Positions 16,927 through 26,306 of a stretch of DNA of 53,914 nt are shown piece after piece. Positions within the stretch are counted from its first letter, which is position 1. Every line of letters starts with the position of its first letter. The DNA comes from COE1 sp036310845. Lineage in GTDB: Bacteria > Bacillota > Clostridia > Lachnospirales > Lachnospiraceae. The DNA lies in contig JAXJRB010000226.1 in NCBI GenBank assembly GCA_036310845.1, forward strand, positions 1-53,914, read 5' to 3'. Below the pieces are notes generated by a model that saw only the letters and a program-made list of their open reading frames with translations, made no database searches and was not told the DNA's origin. The translations under genes and the position numbers were made by a program.

Positions 16927-18918
16927 ATGGGAATACATTTTGGGGTTGATTATTATCCAGAGCATTGGCCAAGAGAACGTTGGGAAACAGATGCAAAGCT
17001 TATGCAAGAAATGGGTGTGCAGGTAGTGAGAATGGCAGAATTCTCATGGTTTAAGATGGAGCCTAAAAAGGGAGAATTTCATTTTGAGTGGTTAGAGGAA
17101 GCGATTGCATTGCTGGCAGAGTATGGTATACAGACTGTTCTTGGAACACCGACAGCAGCACCACCAGCATGGATTATTGAGGAAAATCCAGAGATTCAGC
17201 CGATAGATACACAGGGAAGAGTAAGACGTTTTGGTGGTAGACACCATGATTGTCAGTCCAATCCGACATATCGTGAGCATATAAGAAGATTCGTGACGGC
17301 TATGACAAAGCGTTTTGCAGATCATCCAGCAGTCATTGGATGGCAAATTGACAATGAGCTTGGTAATTCACATGGTGATTTATGTATGTGCGATTCCTGT
17401 AAGTCAAGATATCAGCAATGGTTGGAGAAGAAATATGGAACTATTGAAGTACTAAATGAAGCGTGGGGAACTGGGTTCTGGAGTCAGGGTTATAACAGCT
17501 TTTCGCAGATTGGAACACCACTTATTACTGCGGTTGGCGAGAACCCATCAGCTATGCTTGACTGGAAGTGTTTTTGTTCGGATTTAATTGTTGATTTTGC
17601 GAAATGGCAGGCAGATATTATTAGAGAGAACTGTCCAAATCATTTCATTACACATAATTATATGTGCTTTGATGATAAGGTAAACTATTACGATTTAGGA
17701 GAACTGTTGGACTTTGTATCGAATGACATTTATCCGGCCGGAAACTGGCAGAAGCAGCCACATCAGCCGGATGCGGAAATAGCAGCTTCACATGATGTTA
17801 TTCGAAGCTATAAAAAGCAGCCATTCTGGATGATGGAGCAGCAGTCGAATATTGCAGGATGGGGCACGATGGGACGAGCTGTTGATCCGGGACAGATGTC
17901 GGCATGGGCAATGCAGTCCGTAGCGCATGGAGCCGATGCGGTTGTCTTTTTCCGTTGGAGAACCTGTGCCATGGGAACAGAACAGTTCTGGCATGGAATT
18001 TTGGGACACAGTGGAAAGCCGGGAAGAGTTTATGAAGAAGCAAAGGCATTAACGCATCGTTTTGCTCCACATATGGATGCGTTTGAGGGAACCATGCCTC
18101 GTCCTGAGGTTGCCATTGTGCATTCCTTTAGACAGAATTATGCTTTTCAAGTTCAGCCAAATCATCCGGATTTGTGGTATGTAGGACACCTTCATAAGTA
18201 CTATAAAGCATTTTTTGATAAGAAGATTCCGGTTGACTTTGTACAGGATATGGATGACTTATCAAAATACAAGCTTGTTGTGGCGCCATTACAGTATCTG
18301 ATGACACCAGAGCTTGAGCAGCATTATATTGATTATGTGGCGAATGGTGGTCATTTGATTCTGACGATGCGTACTGGTGTAAAAGATGCAAATAACATTT
18401 GTATGACAGATAGAGAACTTCCAGGCAGATTGGGTGATATTTGTGGTATTAAAATTCCAGAATATGATTGTCTGTTCCACAAAGAGTGTGCGGTTCTCTT
18501 TGGAAAGAAAGAATATAAGACAGAAAAATGGGCAGATATTATCACTCTTACCGGTGCAAAGACACTTGCTGAATATACAACGAGCTTCTATAAGGAGACA
18601 CCTGCAATTACGGAAAATAAATACGAGCAAGGTAAGGTGTGGTATGTAGGTACTGAGCCTTCGGATGAGCTTATGGCAGACTTTGTGGAGCATGTCGTAG
18701 ATAGCTGTGACATCAAACGACTTGGGACAGCCCCAGAGGGTGTAGAGTTAATGACAAGAGAAAATGATGGTCAGATATGGCTCTTTGTTATTAACCATAC
18801 CAATGAAGAAAAGGTATATAAGCTTAATGATACTTATAAGCTTCTTGAGGGTGAGCGAGAAGAATATCTCAAGCCTTATGAGGTACAGCTCTTTGTGAAA
18901 AATAAATATGGTCGATAA
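16927..18918 (+). CDS. GH42 beta-galactosidase
   Basis: A 663-residue enzyme matching glycoside hydrolase family 42 from end to end. It begins FGVDYYPEHWP, with acid/base E144 in IDNELG and nucleophile E304 in WMMEQQSN. The four cysteines of the family's zinc site are present (C109, C153, C155, C158). A trimerisation-type middle domain and a small C-terminal beta domain follow. It has no signal peptide, so it acts in the cytoplasm on imported beta-galactosides (lactose, galactan fragments, plant or host galacto-oligosaccharides). The SD is gggggg, 5-11 bases upstream of the ATG. It is a single gene with its own terminator. Confidence 0.96.
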   Translation: MGIHFGVDYYPEHWPRERWETDAKLMQEMGVQVVRMAEFSWFKMEPKKGEFHFEWLEEAIALLAEYGIQTVLGTPTAAPPAWIIEENPEIQPIDTQGRVRRFGGRHHDCQSNPTYREHIRRFVTAMTKRFADHPAVIGWQIDNELGNSHGDLCMCDSCKSRYQQWLEKKYGTIEVLNEAWGTGFWSQGYNSFSQIGTPLITAVGENPSAMLDWKCFCSDLIVDFAKWQADIIRENCPNHFITHNYMCFDDKVNYYDLGELLDFVSNDIYPAGNWQKQPHQPDAEIAASHDVIRSYKKQPFWMMEQQSNIAGWGTMGRAVDPGQMSAWAMQSVAHGADAVVFFRWRTCAMGTEQFWHGILGHSGKPGRVYEEAKALTHRFAPHMDAFEGTMPRPEVAIVHSFRQNYAFQVQPNHPDLWYVGHLHKYYKAFFDKKIPVDFVQDMDDLSKYKLVVAPLQYLMTPELEQHYIDYVANGGHLILTMRTGVKDANNICMTDRELPGRLGDICGIKIPEYDCLFHKECAVLFGKKEYKTEKWADIITLTGAKTLAEYTTSFYKETPAITENKYEQGKVWYVGTEPSDELMADFVEHVVDSCDIKRLGTAPEGVELMTRENDGQIWLFVINHTNEEKVYKLNDTYKLLEGEREEYLKPYEVQLFVKNKYGR

Positions 18919-18950
18919 AGCATAGAAATAATAAATTTTATATTAAAGTG

Positions 18951-19004
18951 AAACAGCAGGCAAGAATTTATAAAAGGTATATGGACTTTTGCCTGCTGTT
19001 TTTA
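18951..19004 (+). terminator. Intrinsic terminator of the GH42 gene
   Basis: A 13-bp stem aaacagcaggcaa / ttgcctgctgttt with T-tract. The loop is about 25 bases. Confidence 0.85.
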
Positions 19005-19013
19005 TATGTAAAG

Positions 19014-19142
19014 TTAATCTCTGCCATCTTCTGGATAATCCCGTATTAATTCGTTAATAGCATCAAGGTCAATTTCCAGCGCGCTATTAAAAATGTTAAC
19101 AGGTGCTTTTTTCATGTCTAAAACAAAATCAGGTGTACCCAT
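19014..19142 (-). CDS. Small unknown protein (42 aa)
   Basis: A 42-codon frame on the minus strand encoding MGTPDFVLDMKKAPVNIFNS followed by ALEIDLDAINELIRDYPEDG and RD. A ggggt precedes the ATG by about 7 bases, and the composition looks protein-like (amphipathic, acidic C-terminus). It may be a real small gene or a remnant of a larger one. I recognise no family. It occupies the otherwise empty gap between the GH42 terminator and the methyltransferase promoter. Confidence 0.45.
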   Translation of the reverse strand: MGTPDFVLDMKKAPVNIFNSALEIDLDAINELIRDYPEDGRD

Positions 19143-19187
19143 AATAACCCCAATGACGGATTTTATGTTAATTATTACTATGTGCAA

Positions 19188-19216
19188 TTGTGTTCTTTAT
19201 GTGACAAGAGTATAAT
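19188..19216 (+). promoter_or_regulatory. Sigma-A-type promoter of the methyltransferase-bioY-TCS operon
   Basis: TTGTGT, 17-bp spacer, TATAAT (19211-19216), about 80 bases before the first start codon. Confidence 0.65.
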
Positions 19217-19297
19217 TTAAGGAAATGAAAAATTACTGAATAATTACAATTTAAGAATATTTGAGTTTGTAGATGCTGGAAAGGCTAGGTTACTAAT

Positions 19298-19927
19298 ATG
19301 CAAGATTTAGCAGTTTGTGAACAGAATCATTGTCAGTATTACATGGGGGATTCTGAGTGGTGGGATAAACGTTTTAAAAATAGAGGAAATGAAATAATGT
19401 CACCAGAGAATCAGTTAAAACAAGACATAGATTATTTTTCAACAGCAAAAAGTTTTTTGGATTTGGCATGTGGAGATGGAAGAAATTCGATTTATCTTGC
19501 TCAAATGGGATATGAGGTATATGGGGTGGATTTTTGTATTGAAGCTTTAAAGCGTTTAAATTTATTTGCCAAAACAAGAAAATTGTCAATAAAAACTAGA
19601 TTAATGGATGTGACATCCCAAGATGAACTCTTAAATTTTGGTGAAAAGGTAGATGTAGTAATTGTAAATCATTATAGACCCATAAGAGAAGTGTATCCGA
19701 TATTAAGTACTATGTTAAATGACAATGGTATTATATGGGTAAATGGATTTGCAAGTGTGCCAGAGGATAATTTAGATGTGAAAGAAAATGATATCTTACA
19801 GGACAAGGATTTTGAATTACTTATAAATTTTGAATTATTAAGTAAAGAAAACTATGCGATTGGTCAAAGAAAGTTTAAGAGATATATATGGAAAAAGGGA
19901 GAACAATCATGCAAACAAGTAAGATAA
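19298..19927 (+). CDS. Class I SAM-dependent methyltransferase (TehB/UbiE-like)
   Basis: A 209-residue protein with the SAM-binding motif I FLDLACGDGRNSIYLAQMG followed by acidic strand 2 (VYGVDF). This resembles TehB/UbiE-type methyltransferases; motif post-I and VDVVIVNHYRP also fit. The substrate is unknown. Its stop lies 19 bases inside bioY, so expression is coupled. A BioC-like role in biotin synthesis is possible from context but the sequence does not specifically show it. ATG 19298 lacks a strong SD; ATG 19343 is an alternative start. Confidence 0.8.
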   Translation: MQDLAVCEQNHCQYYMGDSEWWDKRFKNRGNEIMSPENQLKQDIDYFSTAKSFLDLACGDGRNSIYLAQMGYEVYGVDFCIEALKRLNLFAKTRKLSIKTRLMDVTSQDELLNFGEKVDVVIVNHYRPIREVYPILSTMLNDNGIIWVNGFASVPEDNLDVKENDILQDKDFELLINFELLSKENYAIGQRKFKRYIWKKGEQSCKQVR

Positions 19928-20481
19928 AAATAATGACAATGATGAGTTTGATGACTGCCATTCTTTGCATACTTGGACCAATAACAATGCCAATTCCTAT
20001 AAGTCCGGTGCCGATTTCGTTAGTTACATTGATAATCTATTTATCTGTTTATATATTAGGGATGAAGCGGGGAACAATAAGTTGTCTGCTTTATTTGTTG
20101 ATTGGATTTGTAGGTTTGCCGGTTTTTTCAGGTTTTACTGGTGGCGTAGGACGGCTTTTAGGGCCAACGGGTGGCTACATGATAGGCTATGCATTTATGG
20201 CAGTAATTAGTGGTTTTTTTATAGAGAGATGGATAACGAAGCGTGTTTTACATATGGTAGGTATGGTACTTGGAACCATGATTTGCTATCTATTTGGCAC
20301 AATATGGCTTAGTATGCAGGCAGGAATGAGCTTTTCTGTGGCACTAGGGGCAGGAGTAGTTCCCTTTCTGATAGGAGATAGTTTAAAAATAATAATGGCA
20401 GTCTCCATAGGTCCTCTTATTAGAAAACGGTTAAAAAGGGCAGGATTGTTACCAGATGGAAGGAGACAGCATGGGAATTAA
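19909..20481 (+). CDS. bioY: BioY-family biotin ECF transporter S component
   Basis: ATG 19909 is chosen for the aaaggga seven or so bases upstream. The 190-residue membrane protein has the BioY features: GPITMPIPISPVPISLVTL in the first loop, FVGLPVFSGFTGGVGRLLGPTGGYMIGY (the family's signature) and the final PFLIGDSLKIIMA. It binds biotin and needs the shared ECF ATPases and EcfT, which are not in this window. It overlaps both the upstream methyltransferase (19 bases) and the downstream regulator (11 bases). Confidence 0.95.
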   Translation: MQTSKIKIMTMMSLMTAILCILGPITMPIPISPVPISLVTLIIYLSVYILGMKRGTISCLLYLLIGFVGLPVFSGFTGGVGRLLGPTGGYMIGYAFMAVISGFFIERWITKRVLHMVGMVLGTMICYLFGTIWLSMQAGMSFSVALGAGVVPFLIGDSLKIIMAVSIGPLIRKRLKRAGLLPDGRRQHGN

Positions 20482-21169
20482 GACAACGAGATACAAGGTG
20501 TTAGTAGTAGATGATGATGCGACAATCAACGAAATGCTCAATACCTATTTGAATAGAAATGGATATGATGTCAGTTCAGCATATTCGGGAACAGAGGCAG
20601 TATTGCTGATGAAAACACAAATCTTTGATTTGGTAATTTTGGATTTGATGCTTCCGGGACTGTCCGGTGAACAGGTATTGGAAAAAATGAAGGAAATCAG
20701 ACAGATACCGGTAATCGGACTTTCGGCAAAGGATGATGCAAAAAGTAAGATAGAGCTATTAAGAAACGGGGCAGATGATTATATGACCAAGCCGTTTGAT
20801 TTGGAAGAGCTATTGGTAAGGATAGAAGTGGTACTAAGAAGAGTATATGCTAACTCCTATTTTAATACATCCGTAATTCATTGTGGAGAGCTTTGTTTAG
20901 ACACTGTCAAAATGTCGGTAACAGTGAAAGAACAGGAAATCCACCTGACTAAAAATGAATTTGCGATATTGCAAATGATGATGGAGCATCCACAACAGGT
21001 TTTCACAAAAGATATGATATACGAAAAGCTATGGAATGAAAGCCTCGAGGGGACAGAGAATGCCATTAATGTACACATTAGTAATATAAGAAAAAAGCTT
21101 TCTGCAATTGATAACAGCAAACAATATATCAAGACGGTTTGGGGAATTGGATTTAAGCTGGAAATATAA
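20471..21169 (+). CDS. OmpR/PhoB-family response regulator
   Basis: Start ATG 20471 (ggaaggag 5-12 bases upstream). The receiver has DDD acidic pocket, phospho-acceptor Asp in VILDLMLPG and the lysine in MTKPF. The C-terminal winged helix (EIHLTKNEFAILQMMMEHPQ ... NVHISNIRKKL ... TVWGIGFKL) is complete. It probably controls the ABC transporter encoded just downstream with the histidine kinase at the end of the operon, the arrangement typical of antimicrobial-peptide-responsive modules. Confidence 0.95.
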   Translation: MGIKTTRYKVLVVDDDATINEMLNTYLNRNGYDVSSAYSGTEAVLLMKTQIFDLVILDLMLPGLSGEQVLEKMKEIRQIPVIGLSAKDDAKSKIELLRNGADDYMTKPFDLEELLVRIEVVLRRVYANSYFNTSVIHCGELCLDTVKMSVTVKEQEIHLTKNEFAILQMMMEHPQQVFTKDMIYEKLWNESLEGTENAINVHISNIRKKLSAIDNSKQYIKTVWGIGFKLEI

Positions 21170-21249
21170 TCTTTATACTTTCCTTAGATTTGATAACAGA
21201 GTTTTCTTAAACATTTTCCTTAGAATCAAATCAAGAAGGAGGAAAAAGT

Positions 21250-22164
21250 ATGGATTATGTATTAAGGACAAGGGGATTGTCCAAAAAGTATGCAGACTGT
21301 CAAGCAGTGGATAGGGTATCTGTTATGGTGAATAAGGGAGATATCTACGGCTTAATAGGAGAGAATGGAGCCGGTAAGTCCACCCTGATGAAGATGATTG
21401 CCGGATTGGTAGAGCCTACAGAAGGAATTATTGAGCTATTCGGGACGACAAAGATACAGGAGGAGCGTTACCGAATTGGTTGTGTAATCGAGTCGCCAGC
21501 GCTTTATGAGGAGCTTACGGCAGAGCAGAATATGGAGGTATTTCGAAGAGCTTATGGTCTGACGAACCGGGAAAGTATACATCAGATTTTGGAGATGATG
21601 GGCTTAGGGAAAGCAGCTAAGAAACAGGTAAAAAAGTTTTCACTCGGAATGAAGCAGAGATTGGCGATTGGAATTGCATTATTGGGAAATCCTGACTTTC
21701 TGATTCTGGATGAACCGATTAATGGCTTAGACCCTACCGGTATACAGGAGATGCGAAATCTTTTACTCAGATTAAATAGGGAAAAGCGCATCACTATTAT
21801 GATTTCCAGCCATATATTAAGTGAGTTGTCCAAGATAGCTACAAAATATGGAATCATGAAGGGTGGAAGGCTGATTGACGAGGTGACAGAGAAAGAAATC
21901 GTTACTAAATGTCAGTGCTGTCTCAAGCTAAAGGTATCGGATGCTGTGAAAGGAGCATTGCTGATAGAGAAAAGGTTACATTCTACAAGCTACGAAGTGG
22001 TAGAGAACAATGGGCTTCGAATCTTTGATTTTGTAGACAACCCGGATGTAGTGAATTCTTTATTTGTGCAGGAAGGAATTCAGGTTTATGAATGTTCTGT
22101 TTCGCAGGAATCGCTAGAAGATTATTTTAATGAAAAGATTCAAGGAGGAAACAGAAATGATTAA
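21250..22164 (+). CDS. ABC transporter ATP-binding protein (antimicrobial peptide/lantibiotic-immunity type)
   Basis: A 304-residue ATPase: Walker A GENGAGKS, signature FSLGMKQR, Walker B FLILDEP, and H-loop SSHIL. The 70-residue C-terminal extension after the core is usual in BcrA/LanF-like ATPases. SD aaggagg precedes the ATG. It pairs with the following permease (8-base overlap). The probable function is export of, or immunity to, a membrane-active peptide; that is inferred from family and context. Confidence 0.92.
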   Translation: MDYVLRTRGLSKKYADCQAVDRVSVMVNKGDIYGLIGENGAGKSTLMKMIAGLVEPTEGIIELFGTTKIQEERYRIGCVIESPALYEELTAEQNMEVFRRAYGLTNRESIHQILEMMGLGKAAKKQVKKFSLGMKQRLAIGIALLGNPDFLILDEPINGLDPTGIQEMRNLLLRLNREKRITIMISSHILSELSKIATKYGIMKGGRLIDEVTEKEIVTKCQCCLKLKVSDAVKGALLIEKRLHSTSYEVVENNGLRIFDFVDNPDVVNSLFVQEGIQVYECSVSQESLEDYFNEKIQGGNRND

Positions 22165-22912
22165 TTTAATTAGAGCAGATTGGTATCGGGCAATACATGG
22201 TAAAGCATTTCGATTATGTATGCTATTGACGTTGGGATGGGTATTCTTATGCGCATATATGCAGCATGCAACGATAGCATTAAGAGAAAACTTATCGGGT
22301 GGAAAGATAACGATAGATTATATCAATTCCTTTTTTAACTATGATCCTATTACGTTGCCATTAATCATATTTTGTAGTAGCTTCGTAGCAAATGATTTCA
22401 GACAGAAAACCGTTAAGCATTATATGGAAAAGGGAATTGACCGTTGGAAATATTTTGTGTCAAAAATGGTGATAGGCTGGTTGGCAGCAGTCATTTTTCT
22501 TGCCTGTGCATTTGCAATGGGATTTTTCTGCTATAAAATGTATTTTGATACAGGTAGTGCGGTGGAAATTAGTGTTCAAAATATCTTGTTTTTTGTGATA
22601 TGTCAGATGCTGTGTCACATGTCAGTTGCTACATTGGCCGTTTTTATTACTGGTATGATAAGAAATAGCTCAGCAAGCATGGCGGTTAATTTTATTTTTA
22701 TGTTCTTTGGATATCTGGGATTGAGTGGTTTGATGAAAATGATTTCGTTTGATTTTGACATTTCGTTGCTATGGGCATATAGTAATGTGGGCATGACAGA
22801 TATTGGAGTGGGAATGCCGTGGACAATATGGGTTATTCTGGTATTTCTAGGGTATTTTATAGTTTTTAATGGAATACTTATGGTTATTTATAAGAAAAAA
22901 GACATTGCATAG
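22157..22912 (+). CDS. ABC-2 type permease of the peptide-resistance transporter
   Basis: ATG 22157 is used (aaggagg upstream; an upstream in-frame ATG at 22130 lies inside the ATPase gene). 251 residues with six predicted membrane spans and the N-terminal IRADWYRAIHGKAFRLCML pattern of LanE/LanG-like permeases. It is encoded between its ATPase and the histidine kinase. Confidence 0.85.
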   Translation: MINLIRADWYRAIHGKAFRLCMLLTLGWVFLCAYMQHATIALRENLSGGKITIDYINSFFNYDPITLPLIIFCSSFVANDFRQKTVKHYMEKGIDRWKYFVSKMVIGWLAAVIFLACAFAMGFFCYKMYFDTGSAVEISVQNILFFVICQMLCHMSVATLAVFITGMIRNSSASMAVNFIFMFFGYLGLSGLMKMISFDFDISLLWAYSNVGMTDIGVGMPWTIWVILVFLGYFIVFNGILMVIYKKKDIA

Positions 22913-22932
22913 AAGCAAGGAGGGATATGGTT

Positions 22933-23844
22933 ATGAATGTAGGGATTTGGATATATGCTATATTGGTAACAATATCCCTCTTATTTTTTGTTTTTGTGTA
23001 TGTTATGCATCGGAGAGAAGTAACGCGATTGAGCAAAAAAGTGGAAAAGCTACTAAAAAGTGATACGCATGTGGAGTTAAATACTGAGTTTCCAACGAAG
23101 GATATGGAAGAACTGGTAACTGCTCTCAATGGTTTACTAATGACATATAGGGAGCAGATGAATACGTTACAGAAAAAAGATGAGACCATAAAGGAAACGA
23201 TTACCAATCTTGCACATGATCTAAGGACACCAATGACGGCGATGCAAGGCTATACAAAAATGCTGATGGAATCTGCAGAATTGTCAAAGGAAGATAGGAT
23301 ATCTGTAAATGTAATCCATGAACGTTTATTGGCATTAAATTGCTTGCTGAATCAACTGTTTGAGTTTGCAAGAATAGAGGCAGAGGAATTAGAGATTTGC
23401 ATAGATACGGTAGACTTGAATGCAATTTTTAGAACGGTTGCAGTGTCGTTTTATGGAGCCTTTGAAGCAAGGGGATTAGAGCCACATATAGAGATTGCGG
23501 ATATGCCGTTTCTATTTTTGGGGGATGAAAAGGCGATAACCAGAATCTTTGAAAACGTAATATCCAATGCGTTTGCTCATGGAATAAGTGATTATAGGTT
23601 TTCTTCTTATATGGAGACACAACAGTATACGTTTGTATTTCAAAATGTAACAAATGATATCAAGGAAACGGATATGGATAAAATATTCGAGCGTTTTTAT
23701 ACCACAGATCAGTCACGCTCCAAGAAAACGACAGGGTTAGGACTTACTATAGCAAAAAAACTTACAACTCGTATGGGTGGAAGTATACGGGCATCGTTAA
23801 AAGATTGCATTTTTGAAATTAAAATATGTTTTCCGTTTCAGTAA
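22933..23844 (+). CDS. Sensor histidine kinase (small sensor, HisKA/HATPase)
   Basis: ATG 22933 sits 8 bases after aaggaggg; ATG 22927 would be too close. One membrane helix near the N-terminus is followed by HisKA with phospho-His in NLAHDLRTPMTAMQGY and a HATPase domain (N-box ENVISNAFAH, G-box TTGLGLTIAKK). The very small outer region fits intramembrane or transporter-coupled sensing, as in lantibiotic-responsive kinases. It is the last gene of the operon; a terminator follows at 23893. Confidence 0.93.
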   Translation: MNVGIWIYAILVTISLLFFVFVYVMHRREVTRLSKKVEKLLKSDTHVELNTEFPTKDMEELVTALNGLLMTYREQMNTLQKKDETIKETITNLAHDLRTPMTAMQGYTKMLMESAELSKEDRISVNVIHERLLALNCLLNQLFEFARIEAEELEICIDTVDLNAIFRTVAVSFYGAFEARGLEPHIEIADMPFLFLGDEKAITRIFENVISNAFAHGISDYRFSSYMETQQYTFVFQNVTNDIKETDMDKIFERFYTTDQSRSKKTTGLGLTIAKKLTTRMGGSIRASLKDCIFEIKICFPFQ

Positions 23845-23892
23845 GATGTATCATGTCAATCTGATTGGTTGTAAATAAGGAATAAAACGATT

Positions 23893-23930
23893 ACAAAGGG
23901 CATTCACAATCTGTGAAGCCCTTTGTTTGT
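23893..23930. terminator. Terminator between convergent operons
   Basis: Stem acaaagggc / gccctttgt followed by ttgtttgtt. It lies between the + strand kinase gene and the minus-strand permease gene. Confidence 0.75.
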
Positions 23931-23953
23931 TAACAAATGTATATAAAGAGTGT

Positions 23954-25492
23954 TTATTCTTGTGTTCTTACATCGGTATATTTCAGATACAAAACACTTA
24001 ATACATAAAATATTCCGCAAATGCAGATGCATGCAATACCAAATACTCCATAATCCAATTCAAAGAGAGGATCGTTTGCTCTCATTCCTACACTGAAAAT
24101 AGAATATGGAAGAATATACCACAATCCTTTTGTAGTGAGTGCAAGGCTTGCAATGCTTCCCATCAGAGCCATAGCAATAGGAATGGAAAAGCTTCGTATT
24201 ACCAGCGAGAAAAAGAGCTGAACACAGCAAATACAAAGACCACCCAAGAAACCACAAACAATCCATTCTGGCATTTCGCTTGGAACTGCAGAGGTAACCC
24301 CTGCTATTTTTCCACTAAGTAAGAACAAAACAGTAATCCAAAGTAAAGATAATCCTAACATAAAAGCAGCGCACAACAGTTTATTTCTTACCAGCTTCCA
24401 AGGAGAAATATGAACCAAAAGCTGATTCCAGTTTGTGCCGGTATGCTCTAAACGCCAGAGATAGCTACAGTATACACCAAGCAGTGCAGGCATGAAGAAA
24501 TAGCACAGGAAAATGGTATGCTGTGACCAAAGGCTATACCACAGATCATCCAATATTGCAATATTACCTAGATAATTAAGGGTTCCAATAAACGCAGAGA
24601 TGAGTGGCAAAATAATAAAAGCAATCCAAATGGGAGAACCTTTTAGTTTAATATATTCCATTGGTACGTGTAGTTTGCAGATTCGTTTTGAGGTATTACG
24701 TTTTGCCGTTTTCACATAGAATGAAAAGCCTTCCACGGGTCTTTTTTGGAAAAGGAACCATCCGATTATGAGTAAGCAAATAATCCATAAGAAAACCCAG
24801 AAAAACGCACCATCAAGGGGAGCACCATAATAAAAATCCATATCTCTTGTCACAGGATCCCAGTCCATGGCAACAAACATATTTGCACCAAAGAGTCCCC
24901 ATGGAATGATTTCATACAAAATAGAACGTGGCAAAAACATAATAAATAATCCAGCCATGCCCCCAGCAAGACCGACACACAGAGAAACAGCCTGATTCAA
25001 AAAAGTAAAAGATAAAATTAACTGTATGAGATATAGAATAAAACTAATCAGTATTGTTTGCACGGTGTAAAGAGCGTATGCCAAAGGATCAGGTCTTCCG
25101 CCAAAGTCATAATGAGTACCAATCACAAACATAGATACAAGCTGCATGCCGGAAAAGAGTACAATATAACATAAGCCTGTTAGAGCTTTGGAGAGGAAAA
25201 TACTAGTTTTTGACTGCAAGGTTTCTATAAGCTTCCATGTATTTTCTTTATGTTCACAGTCGATAAGTCTGCTTGAAAGAACAGCATAGAAAATGGGAAG
25301 TATAATGGCATTAAGCACAGGCATATTATAGAGAAGGAGTAGCCAGCCTTGTGAGAGTATATCCGTATTACGTGCATTGCCATAGGATAGGTATGCATGT
25401 TGGAAAAGCCATAGGGCAAGAAGAAGTAGCCACATGCCTCGTCTTTTCGTTTTTTCAAATTCTAATTTTAGATTATGAATTAAGCTTATCAT
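23954..25492 (-). CDS. Double-length ABC-2 permease (probable fusion of two LanE/LanG-like halves)
   Basis: 512 residues with about twelve hydrophobic segments, twice the usual ~250 of this permease family. The protein appears to restart near residue 270: MEYIKLKGSPIWIAFIILPL resembles a permease N-terminus, like MISLIHNLKLEFEKTKRRGM at residue 1. This suggests fusion of the two permease subunits usually encoded by separate genes. Its start overlaps the ATPase gene by four bases, so they are coupled. It is probably part of an antimicrobial-peptide exporter. Confidence 0.85.
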   Translation of the reverse strand: MISLIHNLKLEFEKTKRRGMWLLLLALWLFQHAYLSYGNARNTDILSQGWLLLLYNMPVLNAIILPIFYAVLSSRLIDCEHKENTWKLIETLQSKTSIFLSKALTGLCYIVLFSGMQLVSMFVIGTHYDFGGRPDPLAYALYTVQTILISFILYLIQLILSFTFLNQAVSLCVGLAGGMAGLFIMFLPRSILYEIIPWGLFGANMFVAMDWDPVTRDMDFYYGAPLDGAFFWVFLWIICLLIIGWFLFQKRPVEGFSFYVKTAKRNTSKRICKLHVPMEYIKLKGSPIWIAFIILPLISAFIGTLNYLGNIAILDDLWYSLWSQHTIFLCYFFMPALLGVYCSYLWRLEHTGTNWNQLLVHISPWKLVRNKLLCAAFMLGLSLLWITVLFLLSGKIAGVTSAVPSEMPEWIVCGFLGGLCICCVQLFFSLVIRSFSIPIAMALMGSIASLALTTKGLWYILPYSIFSVGMRANDPLFELDYGVFGIACICICGIFYVLSVLYLKYTDVRTQE

Positions 25493-26214
25493 AACTCGCT
25501 AGCACCTCCTGTCATGCTTAAAAATACTTCTTCTAAAGAGCTTCCTTGTGTGGCAAGTTCATTCATATTCCCTTGAAAGAGCATTTCGCCATGGTTAATA
25601 ATGCCAACCATGTCAGCCATTTGTTCTACTTCACTTAAAAGATGGCTGGATACGATAACCGTCATATTATGGGTAGTAGGAAGTTCTTTAATCAATTCTC
25701 GTATTTCCTGAATACCGGCAGGGTCAAGGCCATTCGTTGGCTCATCAAGAATCAAAAGCTGTGGATTACTCAATAGCGCCATAGCAATGCCAAGACGTTG
25801 CTTCATACCGAGAGAGTAGTGCTTTACCTTTTTATCCTTTTGTTCAAAAAGTCTTACTGTGTGTAGTACTTCCGCAATATCCTTAGCAGATGCTCCTTTT
25901 AACTTTGCAATAATCTGTAGATTCTCAAGTCCAGTCAAATGTCCGTAGTAGCTTGGGCCTTCGATGAGGCTTCCTGTATTTTTCAAAATGGAAAGTCGGT
26001 TCTTTTCTGTCATAGCATGACCGTAAAATGAAATCGTTCCCTGACTAGGTTTAATCAGCCCTAATATAAGCTTAAGTGTTGTTGTTTTCCCTGCTCCATT
26101 TGGACCAAGGAAACCGTATACACAGCCTTTTGGTACCTGCATTTGTAAATTCTTCACACGGATTTTAGAATCGTGAGTTTTTGTAAGGTTATGGGTTTCA
26201 AGAATATAGTTCAT
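25489..26214 (-). CDS. ABC transporter ATP-binding protein (LanF/BcrA-like)
   Basis: 241 residues with Walker A GPNGAGKT, signature YSLGMKQR, Walker B LLILDEPTNGLDPAG and H-loop SSHLL. This is typical of lantibiotic-immunity or bacitracin-type exporters. It is the first gene of a minus-strand two-gene operon with the double permease. Its upstream region carries the 20-bp repeat at 26307-26326. The two-component system at 35973-37945 is the likely regulator, now displaced by the integrated element. Confidence 0.93.
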   Translation of the reverse strand: MNYILETHNLTKTHDSKIRVKNLQMQVPKGCVYGFLGPNGAGKTTTLKLILGLIKPSQGTISFYGHAMTEKNRLSILKNTGSLIEGPSYYGHLTGLENLQIIAKLKGASAKDIAEVLHTVRLFEQKDKKVKHYSLGMKQRLGIAMALLSNPQLLILDEPTNGLDPAGIQEIRELIKELPTTHNMTVIVSSHLLSEVEQMADMVGIINHGEMLFQGNMNELATQGSSLEEVFLSMTGGASEL

Positions 26215-26306
26215 ATTTTTCGTCCTTTCTTTGTGAGCTATAGCATGTCGTTTTGTTCCTTTATAGGAAATAGCATATTGCTTTTAGCTTACAAGAAAAT
26301 GACAGT

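Noticed and set aside
18289..18693. 134-codon open frame antisense to the GH42 gene
   Set aside because: It lies wholly inside a confident enzyme gene, with cysteine/histidine-rich shadow composition and no start signal.
19888..19908. Upstream ATG for bioY inside the methyltransferase gene
   Set aside because: ATG 19909 has the better-spaced ribosome site and gives the usual BioY N-terminus.
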